Assembly: GCA_942491525.1 (NCBI GenBank) | Contig: CALOBW010000055.1 | Span: forward strand, 62,001-126,000 | From: CAYWBU01 sp942491525 | GTDB taxonomy: Bacteria > Desulfobacterota > Desulfomonilia > UBA1062 | Direction of reading: 5' to 3' | Length of the DNA stretch: 64,000 nt | Part shown: positions 8,710-17,901 of the stretch, piece by piece | How positions within the stretch are numbered: position 1 is the stretch's first letter | How the letters are laid out: every line of letters starts with the position of its first letter | Made by a program: the position numbers and the translations under genes | The notes under the pieces: model-generated | The model's input: only the letters and a program-made list of their open reading frames with translations | Told to the model about the DNA's origin: nothing | Database searches by the model: none

Positions 8710-9336
8710 GTGTATTATTTTGTTGCAGATATCCATATCAGGCCCCATCAGGTCGGCGAGCGGCAGTGCTTTATCGCGTGGCTGGCGGATGCCAAAGAGC
8801 AGGCCGAGAGGATCTACATCCTGGGCGATCTCTTTGAGTACTGGTATACGGGGCTCGAGTCTGTGGCGGCTGATCTGCTGGCAGCTCTGGATGATCCAAG
8901 GGTCTTCATCCTGCCCGGCAACCGCGACTTTCTGCTGACCAACCTCAAACAGGTCAATCTGATCAAGGATGAGCACTGGCTGCAGGAATTTGGTGGTCGG
9001 CGCGTGATCCTGGCCCACGGCCATACCCTGCCCCAGGCCGACTACGGTTTCAAGTGTCTGCACGCCCTGGGCTGGCCCCTGCTGCGCCTGCTGGATAGGC
9101 TGGTGAGCCCGGCGCGTAAGAACCGCTGGGCCGAGGGCCTGGTCAGATCATCGGCCGTGGTGCGTCCGTTGCAGGCCGTCATATCCTCAGATAGGGCGCT
9201 TAAGCTGGGCGCCGACCTGATCATCTGCGGCCATCTGCACCGCAAGGTTGAGCAGGAGCACCTGATGGTGCTGCCCGCCTTCCAGGACCGCGGGGAGTAT
9301 CTGGTCTGGGATGAGAGCGGCTTCAGCTGGCGTTAG
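8710..9336 (+). CDS. lpxH: UDP-2,3-diacylglucosamine diphosphatase (LpxH-type)
   Basis: Calcineurin-like phosphoesterase that hydrolyses UDP-2,3-diacylglucosamine to lipid X in lipid A synthesis, at the inner membrane face. Metal motifs are all present: D-x-H as 'VADIHIRP' at the very start, 'ILGDLFEYW', 'LPGNRDF', 'LAHGHTLP' and 'CGHLHRKV'. The 'GDLFE.W' and 'GNRDF' pairing is characteristic of LpxH. I start at GTG 8710 because the phosphoesterase fold begins at once and every upstream in-frame start lies inside the divergent gene. No good ribosome site sits in front of it, so the start is uncertain. 208 residues is slightly short (about 240 is usual). The 3' end overlaps the next gene by 14 bases. 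Confidence 0.88.
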   Translation: MYYFVADIHIRPHQVGERQCFIAWLADAKEQAERIYILGDLFEYWYTGLESVAADLLAALDDPRVFILPGNRDFLLTNLKQVNLIKDEHWLQEFGGRRVILAHGHTLPQADYGFKCLHALGWPLLRLLDRLVSPARKNRWAEGLVRSSAVVRPLQAVISSDRALKLGADLIICGHLHRKVEQEHLMVLPAFQDRGEYLVWDESGFSWR

Positions 9337-9781
9337 CCTTGGCCCGCATCTCGCGGATCTCAACCTTGACGAAGCCCATCACCCCGAGCATCTTGTCCGG
9401 ATAGTCCCACTGGCCGTCACTGTACTGGGCCATGATGATGTCCATGGCGGTGCGTTTTTCATCCATGTCTTCGATGAAGCTGGCCTCTCCGGTGCCGATG
9501 ACGCTGCGGTACTTCTGGGTCCATCTGCAGGCCTTCTCACCCTCGATGATCTCGATGGGTTGGTCGATCTCAAAGCCCACCTTGGGGTTGTTTTCGAGCA
9601 GCCCGGCTTTACGCCCCTTGCGCGCGCAGTGGAAGTATAAGGTGTTGTCTTGATAGCCGAAGTTCATGGGCACGATGTAGGGCCACTCGCCGTCGATCAT
9701 GGCCAGCCGGCAAACTATAGCCTCTTTGATGATGGCTTCGATTGATTCCTGGTCTTTGATTTCGCGTTCATGTCTGCGCAT
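9323..9781 (-). CDS. FMN-binding split-barrel protein (pyridoxamine 5'-phosphate oxidase-like, NimA type)
   Basis: A 152-residue flavin reductase-like fold. The sequence begins 'MRRHEREI.D..SIEAIIKEA', followed by 'CRLAMIDGEWPYIVPMNFGY', 'LYFHCARKGRKAGLLENNP' and 'EIDQPIEIIEGEKACRW', the series seen in the 5-nitroimidazole antibiotic resistance (NimA/NimB-like) and PNPOx-like family. Such proteins bind FMN and usually act as small cytoplasmic reductases; substrates are mostly unknown. The annotation does not imply drug resistance here. It is monocistronic between lpxH (convergent, 14-base overlap) and the nitronate monooxygenase, 59 bases upstream on the same strand. Confidence 0.88.
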   Translation of the reverse strand: MRRHEREIKDQESIEAIIKEAIVCRLAMIDGEWPYIVPMNFGYQDNTLYFHCARKGRKAGLLENNPKVGFEIDQPIEIIEGEKACRWTQKYRSVIGTGEASFIEDMDEKRTAMDIIMAQYSDGQWDYPDKMLGVMGFVKVEIREMRAKANAS

Positions 9782-9840
9782 TTTGTTCTCCTTGAACTGC
9801 TCCCGGTGTCATGCTGTTTATCTAGTTGAAACCAATGCTG

Positions 9841-10815
9841 TTAATCAAGCATGGCTTGCAGTCGGCCGGCAATTATGCTCCGGGCCTGCTGCATGATCCT
9901 ATCGATCAGCTCCCGGCAGGAGGGGATGTCATGGATCAGGCCGGCCACCATGCCGCAGGACCAGGCCCCGGCGTCCAGCTCGCCCTCCAGCATGATTCTG
10001 GGATAGACGCCGGCCACCTCTGCGATGATATCTTCGAAGCTGATCTCGGCGCCCAGCCGGCCCTCCTTCTCCAGCAGCCGTTCCACAGCTGCATTGTGCA
10101 GGACGCGTTCGGTGTTGCGCAGGGGGCGCATGATCAGGCGCGTATCAAGCTCGCTGGCATTCAGGATGGCCCGTTTGACATTTTCATGCACCGGCGATTC
10201 TTGCGTGGCGATGAAGCGCGTGCCCATGTTGATGCCCTCGGCGCCCAGGGCCAGGGCCGCCACCAGGCTGCGGCCGTCCGCCATGCCGCCCGAAGCCACG
10301 AAGGGGATCTGGAGCTCCTCGGCGGCGCGCGGTAGCAGGATCATGTTGGGGATGTCATCTTCGCCCGGATGGCCGCCGCACTCGAAACCGTCCACCGAGA
10401 CCGCGTCGCAGCCTATTCTCTCGGCCTTGAGGGCGTGGCGCACCGAGGTGCACTTGTGGATCACCCTGATGCCGGCATCTTGGAGTTGGGGCAGATGCTG
10501 CTGGGGATTGCGCCCGGCTGTCTCCACAATAGTCACGCCGCCCTTTATGATGGCCTCGATGTAGCCGGGATAGTCGGGCGCGTTGACCGTGGGCAGAAAG
10601 GTCAGGTTGACGCCGAAGGGTTTGTCGGTCAGTTCGCGGCACCTGGCGATCTCGGCGGCCAGGTCGGCCGGACTTTTCTGGGTCAGGCCGGTGATGATGC
10701 CCAAGCCGCCGGCATTTGAGACGGCCGCGGCCAGCTGGGCAAAGCCCACATAGTGCATGCCGCCCTGGATGATGGGGTGCTGAATGCCGAAGAGTTCGGT
10801 TATGCGAGTCTTCAT
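9841..10815 (-). CDS. Nitronate monooxygenase family flavoprotein
   Basis: A 324-residue TIM-barrel FMN enzyme of the 2-nitropropane dioxygenase/nitronate monooxygenase family, some members of which are enoyl-ACP reductases (FabK). Visible blocks are 'HPIIQGGMHYVGFAQLAAAVSNAGGLG', with the N-terminal FMN contacts, 'KPFGVNLTFLP', 'CDAVSVDGFECGGHPGED', 'PFVASGGMADGRSLVAALALGAEG' with the phosphate-binding loop, and 'MGTRFIATQESPVHENVK'. I start at 10815 because an ideal AGGAGG lies 5 bases ahead of that ATG; a longer frame to 10875 lacks one. The physiological substrate cannot be told from sequence. Confidence 0.9.
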   Translation of the reverse strand: MKTRITELFGIQHPIIQGGMHYVGFAQLAAAVSNAGGLGIITGLTQKSPADLAAEIARCRELTDKPFGVNLTFLPTVNAPDYPGYIEAIIKGGVTIVETAGRNPQQHLPQLQDAGIRVIHKCTSVRHALKAERIGCDAVSVDGFECGGHPGEDDIPNMILLPRAAEELQIPFVASGGMADGRSLVAALALGAEGINMGTRFIATQESPVHENVKRAILNASELDTRLIMRPLRNTERVLHNAAVERLLEKEGRLGAEISFEDIIAEVAGVYPRIMLEGELDAGAWSCGMVAGLIHDIPSCRELIDRIMQQARSIIAGRLQAMLD

Positions 10816-10928
10816 AGTTCCTCCTTTATTGCAATACAATGGCTTGAGTATGAAAGAATTGAGTGGTGATGGCAATCGATTTGTGTTCTATGCTTGGGCG
10901 TGGCCCAAATGGCCCGAAAAGGAAAGAG

Positions 10929-12299
<1,371 letters not shown>

Positions 12300-13558
12300 T
12301 TGACAATCTGCGCGGGAATGGATAGTTTGTTTGCGCCCATGGAGCTGCCCAGATTGGCCAGCACCACCACCATCAGGATGCGGGTGATGGGGTTGCGCCA
12401 GAAGCCGGTCACGCCGCTGATGTCGTCGTGCAGGCTCTCAAAGTCGGCCACCTTGGGCTTGCGCAGCCAGGCTTCGGTCAGGCCGGCGAACCAGCCGGCC
12501 GCCAGAGTCGGGTTCATGGAGGTGATCGGCGAGGCCGCGCCGGCCACCAGGATCGTCAGGGGGTGGCCGAAGGCGATGGCCGCGCCCAGGGCGGCAAAGA
12601 CCGCGTTGGAGATGAACCACCACTTGACCATCTCGACACCCTGCTGGCTATTGCCGGAAAAAAAACCCCAGCCCACCAGGATGCAGAAAAACAGCGGGAT
12701 GATCCACTTGGCGTATGACTTGCCCTTTTCAGGCACCTCGGAGAGTTTGGTCAGGCTGTCCTCGTTCCCGGGCAGCTGACTGGTCATGCCGGGCACGTGG
12801 CCGGCGCCGACAACGGCCAGCACGTGCTCCTGTTTGAGGGTGTTGATCTTTTGAGCCATGTAGGTATCGCGCTCGTCGATCAGGACGCGCTTGACCGTGG
12901 GGGCGGTGCGGGCGATCTCGTCGACGGCGGCGGTCAGGACATCCTTCTCCTTCATGGCCTCGATCTCATCCTCTTCAAAATCTTCGGCGGCGAAGATGGA
13001 GGTGATCAGCGACCAGATCATGGCCATCTTTTCACGGAAACCAAGCAGGCGCCAGGCGCGCTGCAGGGTGATCTGGATGGGTCGGTCGATCAGGGCGATC
13101 TCAATGCCCAGCTCCTCGGCCTTTTCGATGGCCGCAATCATCTCCTGGCCGGGTTTGACGCCGATCTTGTTGCCGATGCGGCGCTGGAAGGATGACATGG
13201 CCAGGTTGGCAAAGAGGAAACCGGCGCGCTTGCTCTTGATGACGCTGACAATATCCATGCTCTGCCACTGGTTGGGGTTGCGGATGGTGTCATAGCGGCT
13301 CTGGCAGAGCTCGACGGCCACGACCTGCGGTCTGTGCTCTTCGATGGCGCGCTCTACTTCGGCGACTGAGCTGTGAGAGACATGGGCGGTGCCCAGCAGC
13401 AGGACCTCTTTGTTGTCGGTTTTGACGGTTTCAAGGGGCATGATGCAAGCCTTATATATTGGATAGGTTAGGCGGTCAAGACGCTTGTTTTGAGTCATGG
13501 TTCAGCAGAATGCCGGAAAAGTTTGACATTAGCGGATCTGATAATTTATGTAGGGTAC

Positions 13559-14179
13559 ATGTTTGATATGACAGCCAATCGTAAAATGTCCCGTAAAGAG
13601 CGCGAAAGAGAGTTTCGCAAACAGGCAATTCTGGAGATCGCCCGTGAGGTTTTCCGGCGTGAGGGTTATGCCAACACGGCCATGGCCCACATCGCGGAGC
13701 TGGCCGAGCTGAGCGTCGGCACCCTCTATCAGAGCTTCACCAACAAGGCGACCCTCTTTGCCGAGGTGGTGCTGCAGGATCTGGAGGCCGGCCGCAAGAT
13801 GCTGGGCGAGAACCTGCCCCAGGATCAGCCCTGGGAGAAGCAGCTGCAAATCTTCCTGGAGCACTATTTGGGCTGGGCCAGGGATGCCGACGGCGACTAT
13901 ATGCGCACCATGATCGAGCTCTACTACTCGGCCGAGCCCGAGATCTCGCCCGAGGTCCTGAACCGTTTCCGCGATATGGAGCGTAAGGCCATGGAGATCG
14001 TGCGCGACATCCTGATGCAGTCCGATAAGTTCAGAGACTCGGGCGTCGATCCGGACCTGGTGGCCATCATCCTCTCGGGTTCGCTGAACGCCATCTATCG
14101 TGGCTGCAACATCGGTCTGCTGCCTATGAAGCCGACCGACTACATTCCTCAGATCACCGGCATGCTGCTGCGTGACTGA
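13559..14179 (+). CDS. TetR/AcrR family transcriptional regulator
   Basis: About 206 residues. The helix-turn-helix domain (about 15-62) shows 'KQAILEIAREVFRREGYANTAMAHIAELAELSVGTLYQSFTNKATLFAEV', the TetR signature. The C-terminal ligand-binding domain is all-helical and unlike any effector class I recognise. A possible promoter with a perfect TTGACA at 13523-13528 lies upstream and the -10 is poor. ATG 13559 has a weak GGG-containing site; 13568 and 13586 are alternatives. It is divergent from the TraB-like gene (117 bases between), a natural target for its regulation, but no obvious operator palindrome is evident. Confidence 0.9.
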   Translation: MFDMTANRKMSRKEREREFRKQAILEIAREVFRREGYANTAMAHIAELAELSVGTLYQSFTNKATLFAEVVLQDLEAGRKMLGENLPQDQPWEKQLQIFLEHYLGWARDADGDYMRTMIELYYSAEPEISPEVLNRFRDMERKAMEIVRDILMQSDKFRDSGVDPDLVAIILSGSLNAIYRGCNIGLLPMKPTDYIPQITGMLLRD

Positions 14180-14192
14180 TTTTGTTGAGTGC

Positions 14193-14228
14193 CGGATGGC
14201 CTGATCCAGGCCGTCCGTTTCCTTATTT
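14193..14228 (+). terminator. Probable terminator after the TetR gene
   Basis: An 11-bp stem (14193-14203 with 14207-14217, one G-U pair) and a 3-base loop ATC, followed by TTTCCTTATTT. It sits 13 bases after the TetR stop codon and before the heat-shock promoter. The T-tract is interrupted, so strength is uncertain. Confidence 0.6.
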
Positions 14229-14256
14229 CCCTGTAAAGACTTGAGATGTTTGTCGG

Positions 14257-14285
14257 TTGACATGCATCAGGAGAGTAACTATAAG
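14257..14285 (+). promoter_or_regulatory. Sigma-70-type promoter of the hrcA operon
   Basis: TTGACA (14257-14262), a 17-base spacer and TATAAG (14280-14285), 11 of 12 bases matching the consensus. The predicted start point near 14292 falls at the first base of the CIRCE operator, so repressor binding would block initiation directly. Confidence 0.85.
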
Positions 14286-14292
14286 GGCCTTG

Positions 14293-14319
14293 TTAGCAGA
14301 CGACCATGGTGAGTGCTAA
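14293..14319 (+). promoter_or_regulatory. CIRCE operator for HrcA
   Basis: TTAGCAGAC (14293-14301), a 9-base spacer and GAGTGCTAA (14311-14319). The right arm is perfect against the CIRCE consensus TTAGCACTC-N9-GAGTGCTAA; the left arm differs at two bases. It lies directly upstream of hrcA, so the operon should be autoregulated by HrcA. Confidence 0.92.
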
Positions 14320-14330
14320 CGGGACAGGGA

Positions 14331-15368
14331 ATGAATAAGCTTAGCGAGCGTGACAAGAGCATATTGGGATCAGTGATCCAGGAGTATATCGCCACCGGTG
14401 AACCGGTCGGTTCCAGGATTGTTGCGCGCCGCTACATGCTCAACATTTCGCCGGCCACGGTGCGCAATGTGATGGCCGACCTGGAGGACATGGGTTACCT
14501 CTATCAGCCGCATGTTTCGGCCGGTCGCATTCCGACCCCCGAGGGCTTCCGGCTCTATCTGGCCGAGATCGCCGCTTTCAGCAAACTTAACAATGCCACC
14601 AAGTCCCTGATCACGACCCACATGCAGAAGGCGTCCGGTGATGTGACCCAGCTGCTGAAGGAGGCCTCGCACCTCTTGTCCGAGATCTCGCAGAACGCCT
14701 CGGTCATCATTCTGCCTAAGCTTGATACCTTCTACTTCAAACGGGTCGACTTTGTGCGCCTGGATTCCAGCCGCGTGCTGGTGGTGCTGATCAGCAAGAC
14801 CGGTATGGTCTACAACCATATTGTATATGGCGAGGACATCACCAGTGATGATCTGACCAAGTATGCCAACTATCTGAATGAGAGCTATCGCGGCATGACC
14901 ATCTTTGAGATGCGCGACCGGCTGATGGAACAGATGAAGGGTGAAAAGCGGCTCTTTGATTCGGTGATCGGCAAGGCCACCTCGCTGGGTGTGCAGGCCC
15001 TGAGCTGTGTGGGCGATGTGCCCGACGTGGTTATCGAGGGCAAGGACAGTGTATATAATAACCCCGGCATCTCGGATCTGGGCAGTCTGCGCGACGTGGT
15101 CAGGGCCTTTGAGGACAAGGGCCAGATCGTGCGCATGCTCAATCAGGTTCTGGATGCTGATCTGCCGGGCGTCAAGATGATGATCGGCGACGAAATGAAC
15201 TCACTGGGCGTGCAGGACTTCAGTCTGATTGCCAGCGGCTACGGTCGCGGCTCTCAGCGGGTGGGCTCCCTGGGTGTAATCGGGCCCATGCGCATGGATT
15301 ACGGCCGGGTGGTGCCGCTGGTGGAGTACATGGCAGGCGTTTTGAGTAACCTACTGGAGGATGTTTAA
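14331..15368 (+). CDS. hrcA: Heat-inducible transcription repressor HrcA
   Basis: 345 residues, the usual HrcA size. It represses class I heat-shock genes by binding CIRCE and is kept active by GroEL. The winged-helix N-terminus contains 'LSERDKSILGSVIQEYIATGEPVGSR', 'ISPATVRNVMADLEDMGYLYQPH' and 'SAGRIPTPEGFRLYL', diagnostic of the family. The GAF-like middle and C-terminal 'SLGVIGPMRMDYGRVVPLVEYM' complete it. Start at ATG 14331, preceded by AGGGA and lying 11 bases after the CIRCE box. First gene of hrcA-grpE-dnaK. No groESL is visible in this window. Confidence 0.97.
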   Translation: MNKLSERDKSILGSVIQEYIATGEPVGSRIVARRYMLNISPATVRNVMADLEDMGYLYQPHVSAGRIPTPEGFRLYLAEIAAFSKLNNATKSLITTHMQKASGDVTQLLKEASHLLSEISQNASVIILPKLDTFYFKRVDFVRLDSSRVLVVLISKTGMVYNHIVYGEDITSDDLTKYANYLNESYRGMTIFEMRDRLMEQMKGEKRLFDSVIGKATSLGVQALSCVGDVPDVVIEGKDSVYNNPGISDLGSLRDVVRAFEDKGQIVRMLNQVLDADLPGVKMMIGDEMNSLGVQDFSLIASGYGRGSQRVGSLGVIGPMRMDYGRVVPLVEYMAGVLSNLLEDV

Positions 15369-15369
15369 A

Positions 15370-15870
15370 ATGGACAATGAGAATATCGATAATCTGGAAA
15401 ATGAGGAGGCTCCCGTAGAGGAGGCCCCGAAGGACTATGAGGCTGAGGCTAACGAGTTCAAGGACAAGTTCCTGCGCGCGCACGCCGAGATGGAGAATCT
15501 GCGCAAGCGTTTCAACCGTGAGCGCAGCGAGATCGCCAAGTACTCCAAGGAGTCGCTCTTGAAGGACTTCATGCGCGTCTATGATGCCATCGAGAAGTCC
15601 ATCACCATGGCCAAGGAGCATCACCCCGATGATGAGAGTTTTGTCTCCGGTCTGCAGATGACTGAAAAGATGTTGCTGGACATCTTGAAACAGAATGGAG
15701 TCGAACCTATAGAAACCGAGAACGCAGTTTTTGACCCAAACTATCATGAGGCTTTGATGCAGGTTAAGCGGGACGATCTTGAGTCAGGCATGGTTGCCCA
15801 GGAGCTTGAGAAGGGCTTTATGCTGCATGACCGTGTCCTGAGACCGGCCAAAGTGATGGTAAGCGAATAA
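15370..15870 (+). CDS. grpE: Nucleotide exchange factor GrpE
   Basis: 166 residues. GrpE releases ADP from DnaK. An acidic N-terminus (about 1-30) leads into a long coiled-coil helix ('KFLRAHAEMENLRKRFNRER', 'YSKESLLKDFMRVYDAIEKS') and the C-terminal beta domain with 'GVEPIETENAVFDPNYHEALMQV' and 'GFMLHDRVLRPAKVMVSE'. I prefer ATG 15370 because GGAGG at 15356-15360 is 9 bases ahead; another in-frame ATG at 15361 directly abuts that site. It begins one base after the hrcA stop, so translation is probably coupled. Confidence 0.96.
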   Translation: MDNENIDNLENEEAPVEEAPKDYEAEANEFKDKFLRAHAEMENLRKRFNRERSEIAKYSKESLLKDFMRVYDAIEKSITMAKEHHPDDESFVSGLQMTEKMLLDILKQNGVEPIETENAVFDPNYHEALMQVKRDDLESGMVAQELEKGFMLHDRVLRPAKVMVSE

Positions 15871-15892
15871 AGAGAATAACGGAGGTATTGAA

Positions 15893-17785
15893 ATGGGTAA
15901 AATATTAGGCATTGACCTGGGAACCACCAACTCCTGCATGGCCATTATGGAGGCCGGTGAGGCCAAGGTTATTTCCAATGTTGAGGGTGCACGCACAACG
16001 CCTTCAGTTGTTGCCTTCCCCAACAGTGGAGAGAGACTGGTCGGTCAGGTTGCCAGAAGACAGGCCATCACCAATTCGGAGAAGACCCTCTATGCCATCA
16101 AGCGCCTGATCGGTAGACGCTTTGAGGACATAGAGGTCCAGAAAGATATCGGCATCATGCCCTTTAAGATTGTGGCTGCCGACAACGGCGATGCCGCCAT
16201 CGATATCGACGGCAAGAAGTACGCTTCGCCCGAGATCTCAGCCATGGTGCTGCAGAAGCTCAAGATGGACGCCGAAGCCTACCTGGGCGAAGAGATCACC
16301 GAAGCCGTCATCACGGTGCCGGCCTACTTCAACGACTCCCAGCGCCAGGCCACCAAGGATGCCGGTAAAATCGCCGGTTTCGACGTCAAGCGCATCATCA
16401 ACGAGCCCACCGCGGCTGCTCTGGCCTACGGCATGGACAAGAAGTCCGAAGAGAAGATCGCCGTATTCGACCTGGGCGGCGGTACCTTCGATATCTCGAT
16501 CCTGGAGATCGGCGACGGCGTCTTCGAGGTTAAGTCCACCAACGGTGACACCCACCTGGGCGGTGAAGACTTCGACAACCGCATCATCGATTACCTGGTC
16601 AGTGAGTTCAAGAAGGAGACCGGTGTTGATCTGAGCCATGACAAGATGGCCCTGCAGCGCCTCAAAGAGGGCGCCGAGCGTGCCAAGCATGAGCTCTCCA
16701 GCATGATGGAGACCGAGGTCAACCTGCCCTTCATCACCGCCGACGCCAGCGGTCCCAAGCATCTCAATATGCGTCTGACCCGTTCCAAGCTGGAGGCCCT
16801 GGTGGCCGACATCATCGACAAGCTGGATGCTCCTTGTAACAAGGCCCTGGCCGATGCCGGCCTCAAGGCGGCCGACATCGACGAGGTCATCCTGGTGGGC
16901 GGCCAGTCCAGAATGCCCAAGATCCAGGAGAAGGTTAAGGAGATCTTCGGTAAAGATCCCCACAAGGGCGTCAACCCGGACGAGGTTGTGGCGCTGGGTG
17001 CCGCCATTCAGGGCGGCGTGCTGGGCGGCGACGTCAAAGACGTGCTGCTGCTGGATGTTACTCCGCTTTCTCTGGGCATCGAGACCCTGGGCGGCGTGAT
17101 GACCAAGGTTATCGAGCGCAACACCACCATCCCGACCAAGAAGTCGCAGATCTTCTCAACCGCCGAGGACAACCAGCCCGCAGTTACCATCCGCATCTTC
17201 CAGGGCGAGCGCTCCATGGCAACGGACAACAAGCTGCTGGGTAACTTTGACCTGACCGGCCTGCCGGCTGCCCCGCGCGGCGTACCCCAGATTGAGGTCA
17301 GCTTCGACCTGGACGCCAACGGCATCCTGCACGTTTCAGCCCAGGATAAGGCCACCGGCAAGGAGCAGAGCATCCGCATCACCAGCTCGTCAGGTTTGAG
17401 CGAGGATGACATCAACCGCATGGTGCGCGAGGCCGAGGAGCATGAGTCTGATGACAAGAAGCGCCAGGGGCTGATCGAGGCCAAGAACCAGGCTGACAGC
17501 CTGGTCTACACCACTGAGAAGACCCTCAAGGAGCACGGCGACAAGATCGATGCCGAGACGCGCGGTGGAATCGAGAACGCTATAAACGATCTCAAGAACG
17601 TCATGACGGGCGAGGATGCCGAGCTGATCAAGAGCAAGATGGAGGCTCTGACCACCGCATCGCACAAGCTGGCCGAGGTGCTCTACGCCTCTGCCGCCGA
17701 AGGCGCCCCCGGGGCCGAGGCCGGCGCAGCAGCTGCCGATGACAATGTCATGGACGCCGAGTTTGAAGAGGTCAAGGAAGACTAG
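15893..17785 (+). CDS. dnaK: Molecular chaperone DnaK (Hsp70)
   Basis: 630 residues. ATP-driven chaperone of the cytoplasm. The nucleotide-binding domain begins 'GKILGIDLGTTNSCMAI' and contains 'ITVPAYFNDSQRQATKDAG', 'FDLGGGTFDISILEIG' and 'VILVGGQSRMPKIQ'. The linker 'DVLLLDVTPLSLGIETLGG' joins the substrate domain, and the tail ends 'DDNVMDAEFEEVKED', the EEVK-type motif typical of bacterial DnaK. An ideal GGAGG precedes ATG 15893. Third gene of the CIRCE operon. A strong terminator follows. dnaJ is not here; it sits with rpoZ near 54 kb. Confidence 0.98.
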   Translation: MGKILGIDLGTTNSCMAIMEAGEAKVISNVEGARTTPSVVAFPNSGERLVGQVARRQAITNSEKTLYAIKRLIGRRFEDIEVQKDIGIMPFKIVAADNGDAAIDIDGKKYASPEISAMVLQKLKMDAEAYLGEEITEAVITVPAYFNDSQRQATKDAGKIAGFDVKRIINEPTAAALAYGMDKKSEEKIAVFDLGGGTFDISILEIGDGVFEVKSTNGDTHLGGEDFDNRIIDYLVSEFKKETGVDLSHDKMALQRLKEGAERAKHELSSMMETEVNLPFITADASGPKHLNMRLTRSKLEALVADIIDKLDAPCNKALADAGLKAADIDEVILVGGQSRMPKIQEKVKEIFGKDPHKGVNPDEVVALGAAIQGGVLGGDVKDVLLLDVTPLSLGIETLGGVMTKVIERNTTIPTKKSQIFSTAEDNQPAVTIRIFQGERSMATDNKLLGNFDLTGLPAAPRGVPQIEVSFDLDANGILHVSAQDKATGKEQSIRITSSSGLSEDDINRMVREAEEHESDDKKRQGLIEAKNQADSLVYTTEKTLKEHGDKIDAETRGGIENAINDLKNVMTGEDAELIKSKMEALTTASHKLAEVLYASAAEGAPGAEAGAAAADDNVMDAEFEEVKED

Positions 17786-17809
17786 TTTAAAAGTCTAACA
17801 GTCAAGAGG

Positions 17810-17840
17810 AGCGGGGCAGGATGCTGCCCCGCTTTTTTTA
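17810..17840 (+). terminator. Rho-independent terminator of the hrcA-grpE-dnaK operon
   Basis: A 9-bp GC-rich stem, AGCGGGGCA (17810-17818) with TGCCCCGCT (17825-17833), loop GGATGC, then a run of seven Ts. It ends 25 to 55 bases after the dnaK stop codon. Confidence 0.93.
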
Positions 17841-17901
17841 TGCCCATGAGCCTTGTTGTCTTTTAGGGGACCCGAATTATTATTGTATGCCGGGAGGAGT
17901 G

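Noticed and set aside
9323..9781. Calling the NimA-like protein an antibiotic-resistance gene
   Set aside because: The fold family is broad and mostly uncharacterised; nothing in the context supports drug resistance.
13490..13558. Upstream start for the TetR protein at 13490
   Set aside because: The added residues overlap the probable promoter (TTGACA at 13523) and have no ribosome site.
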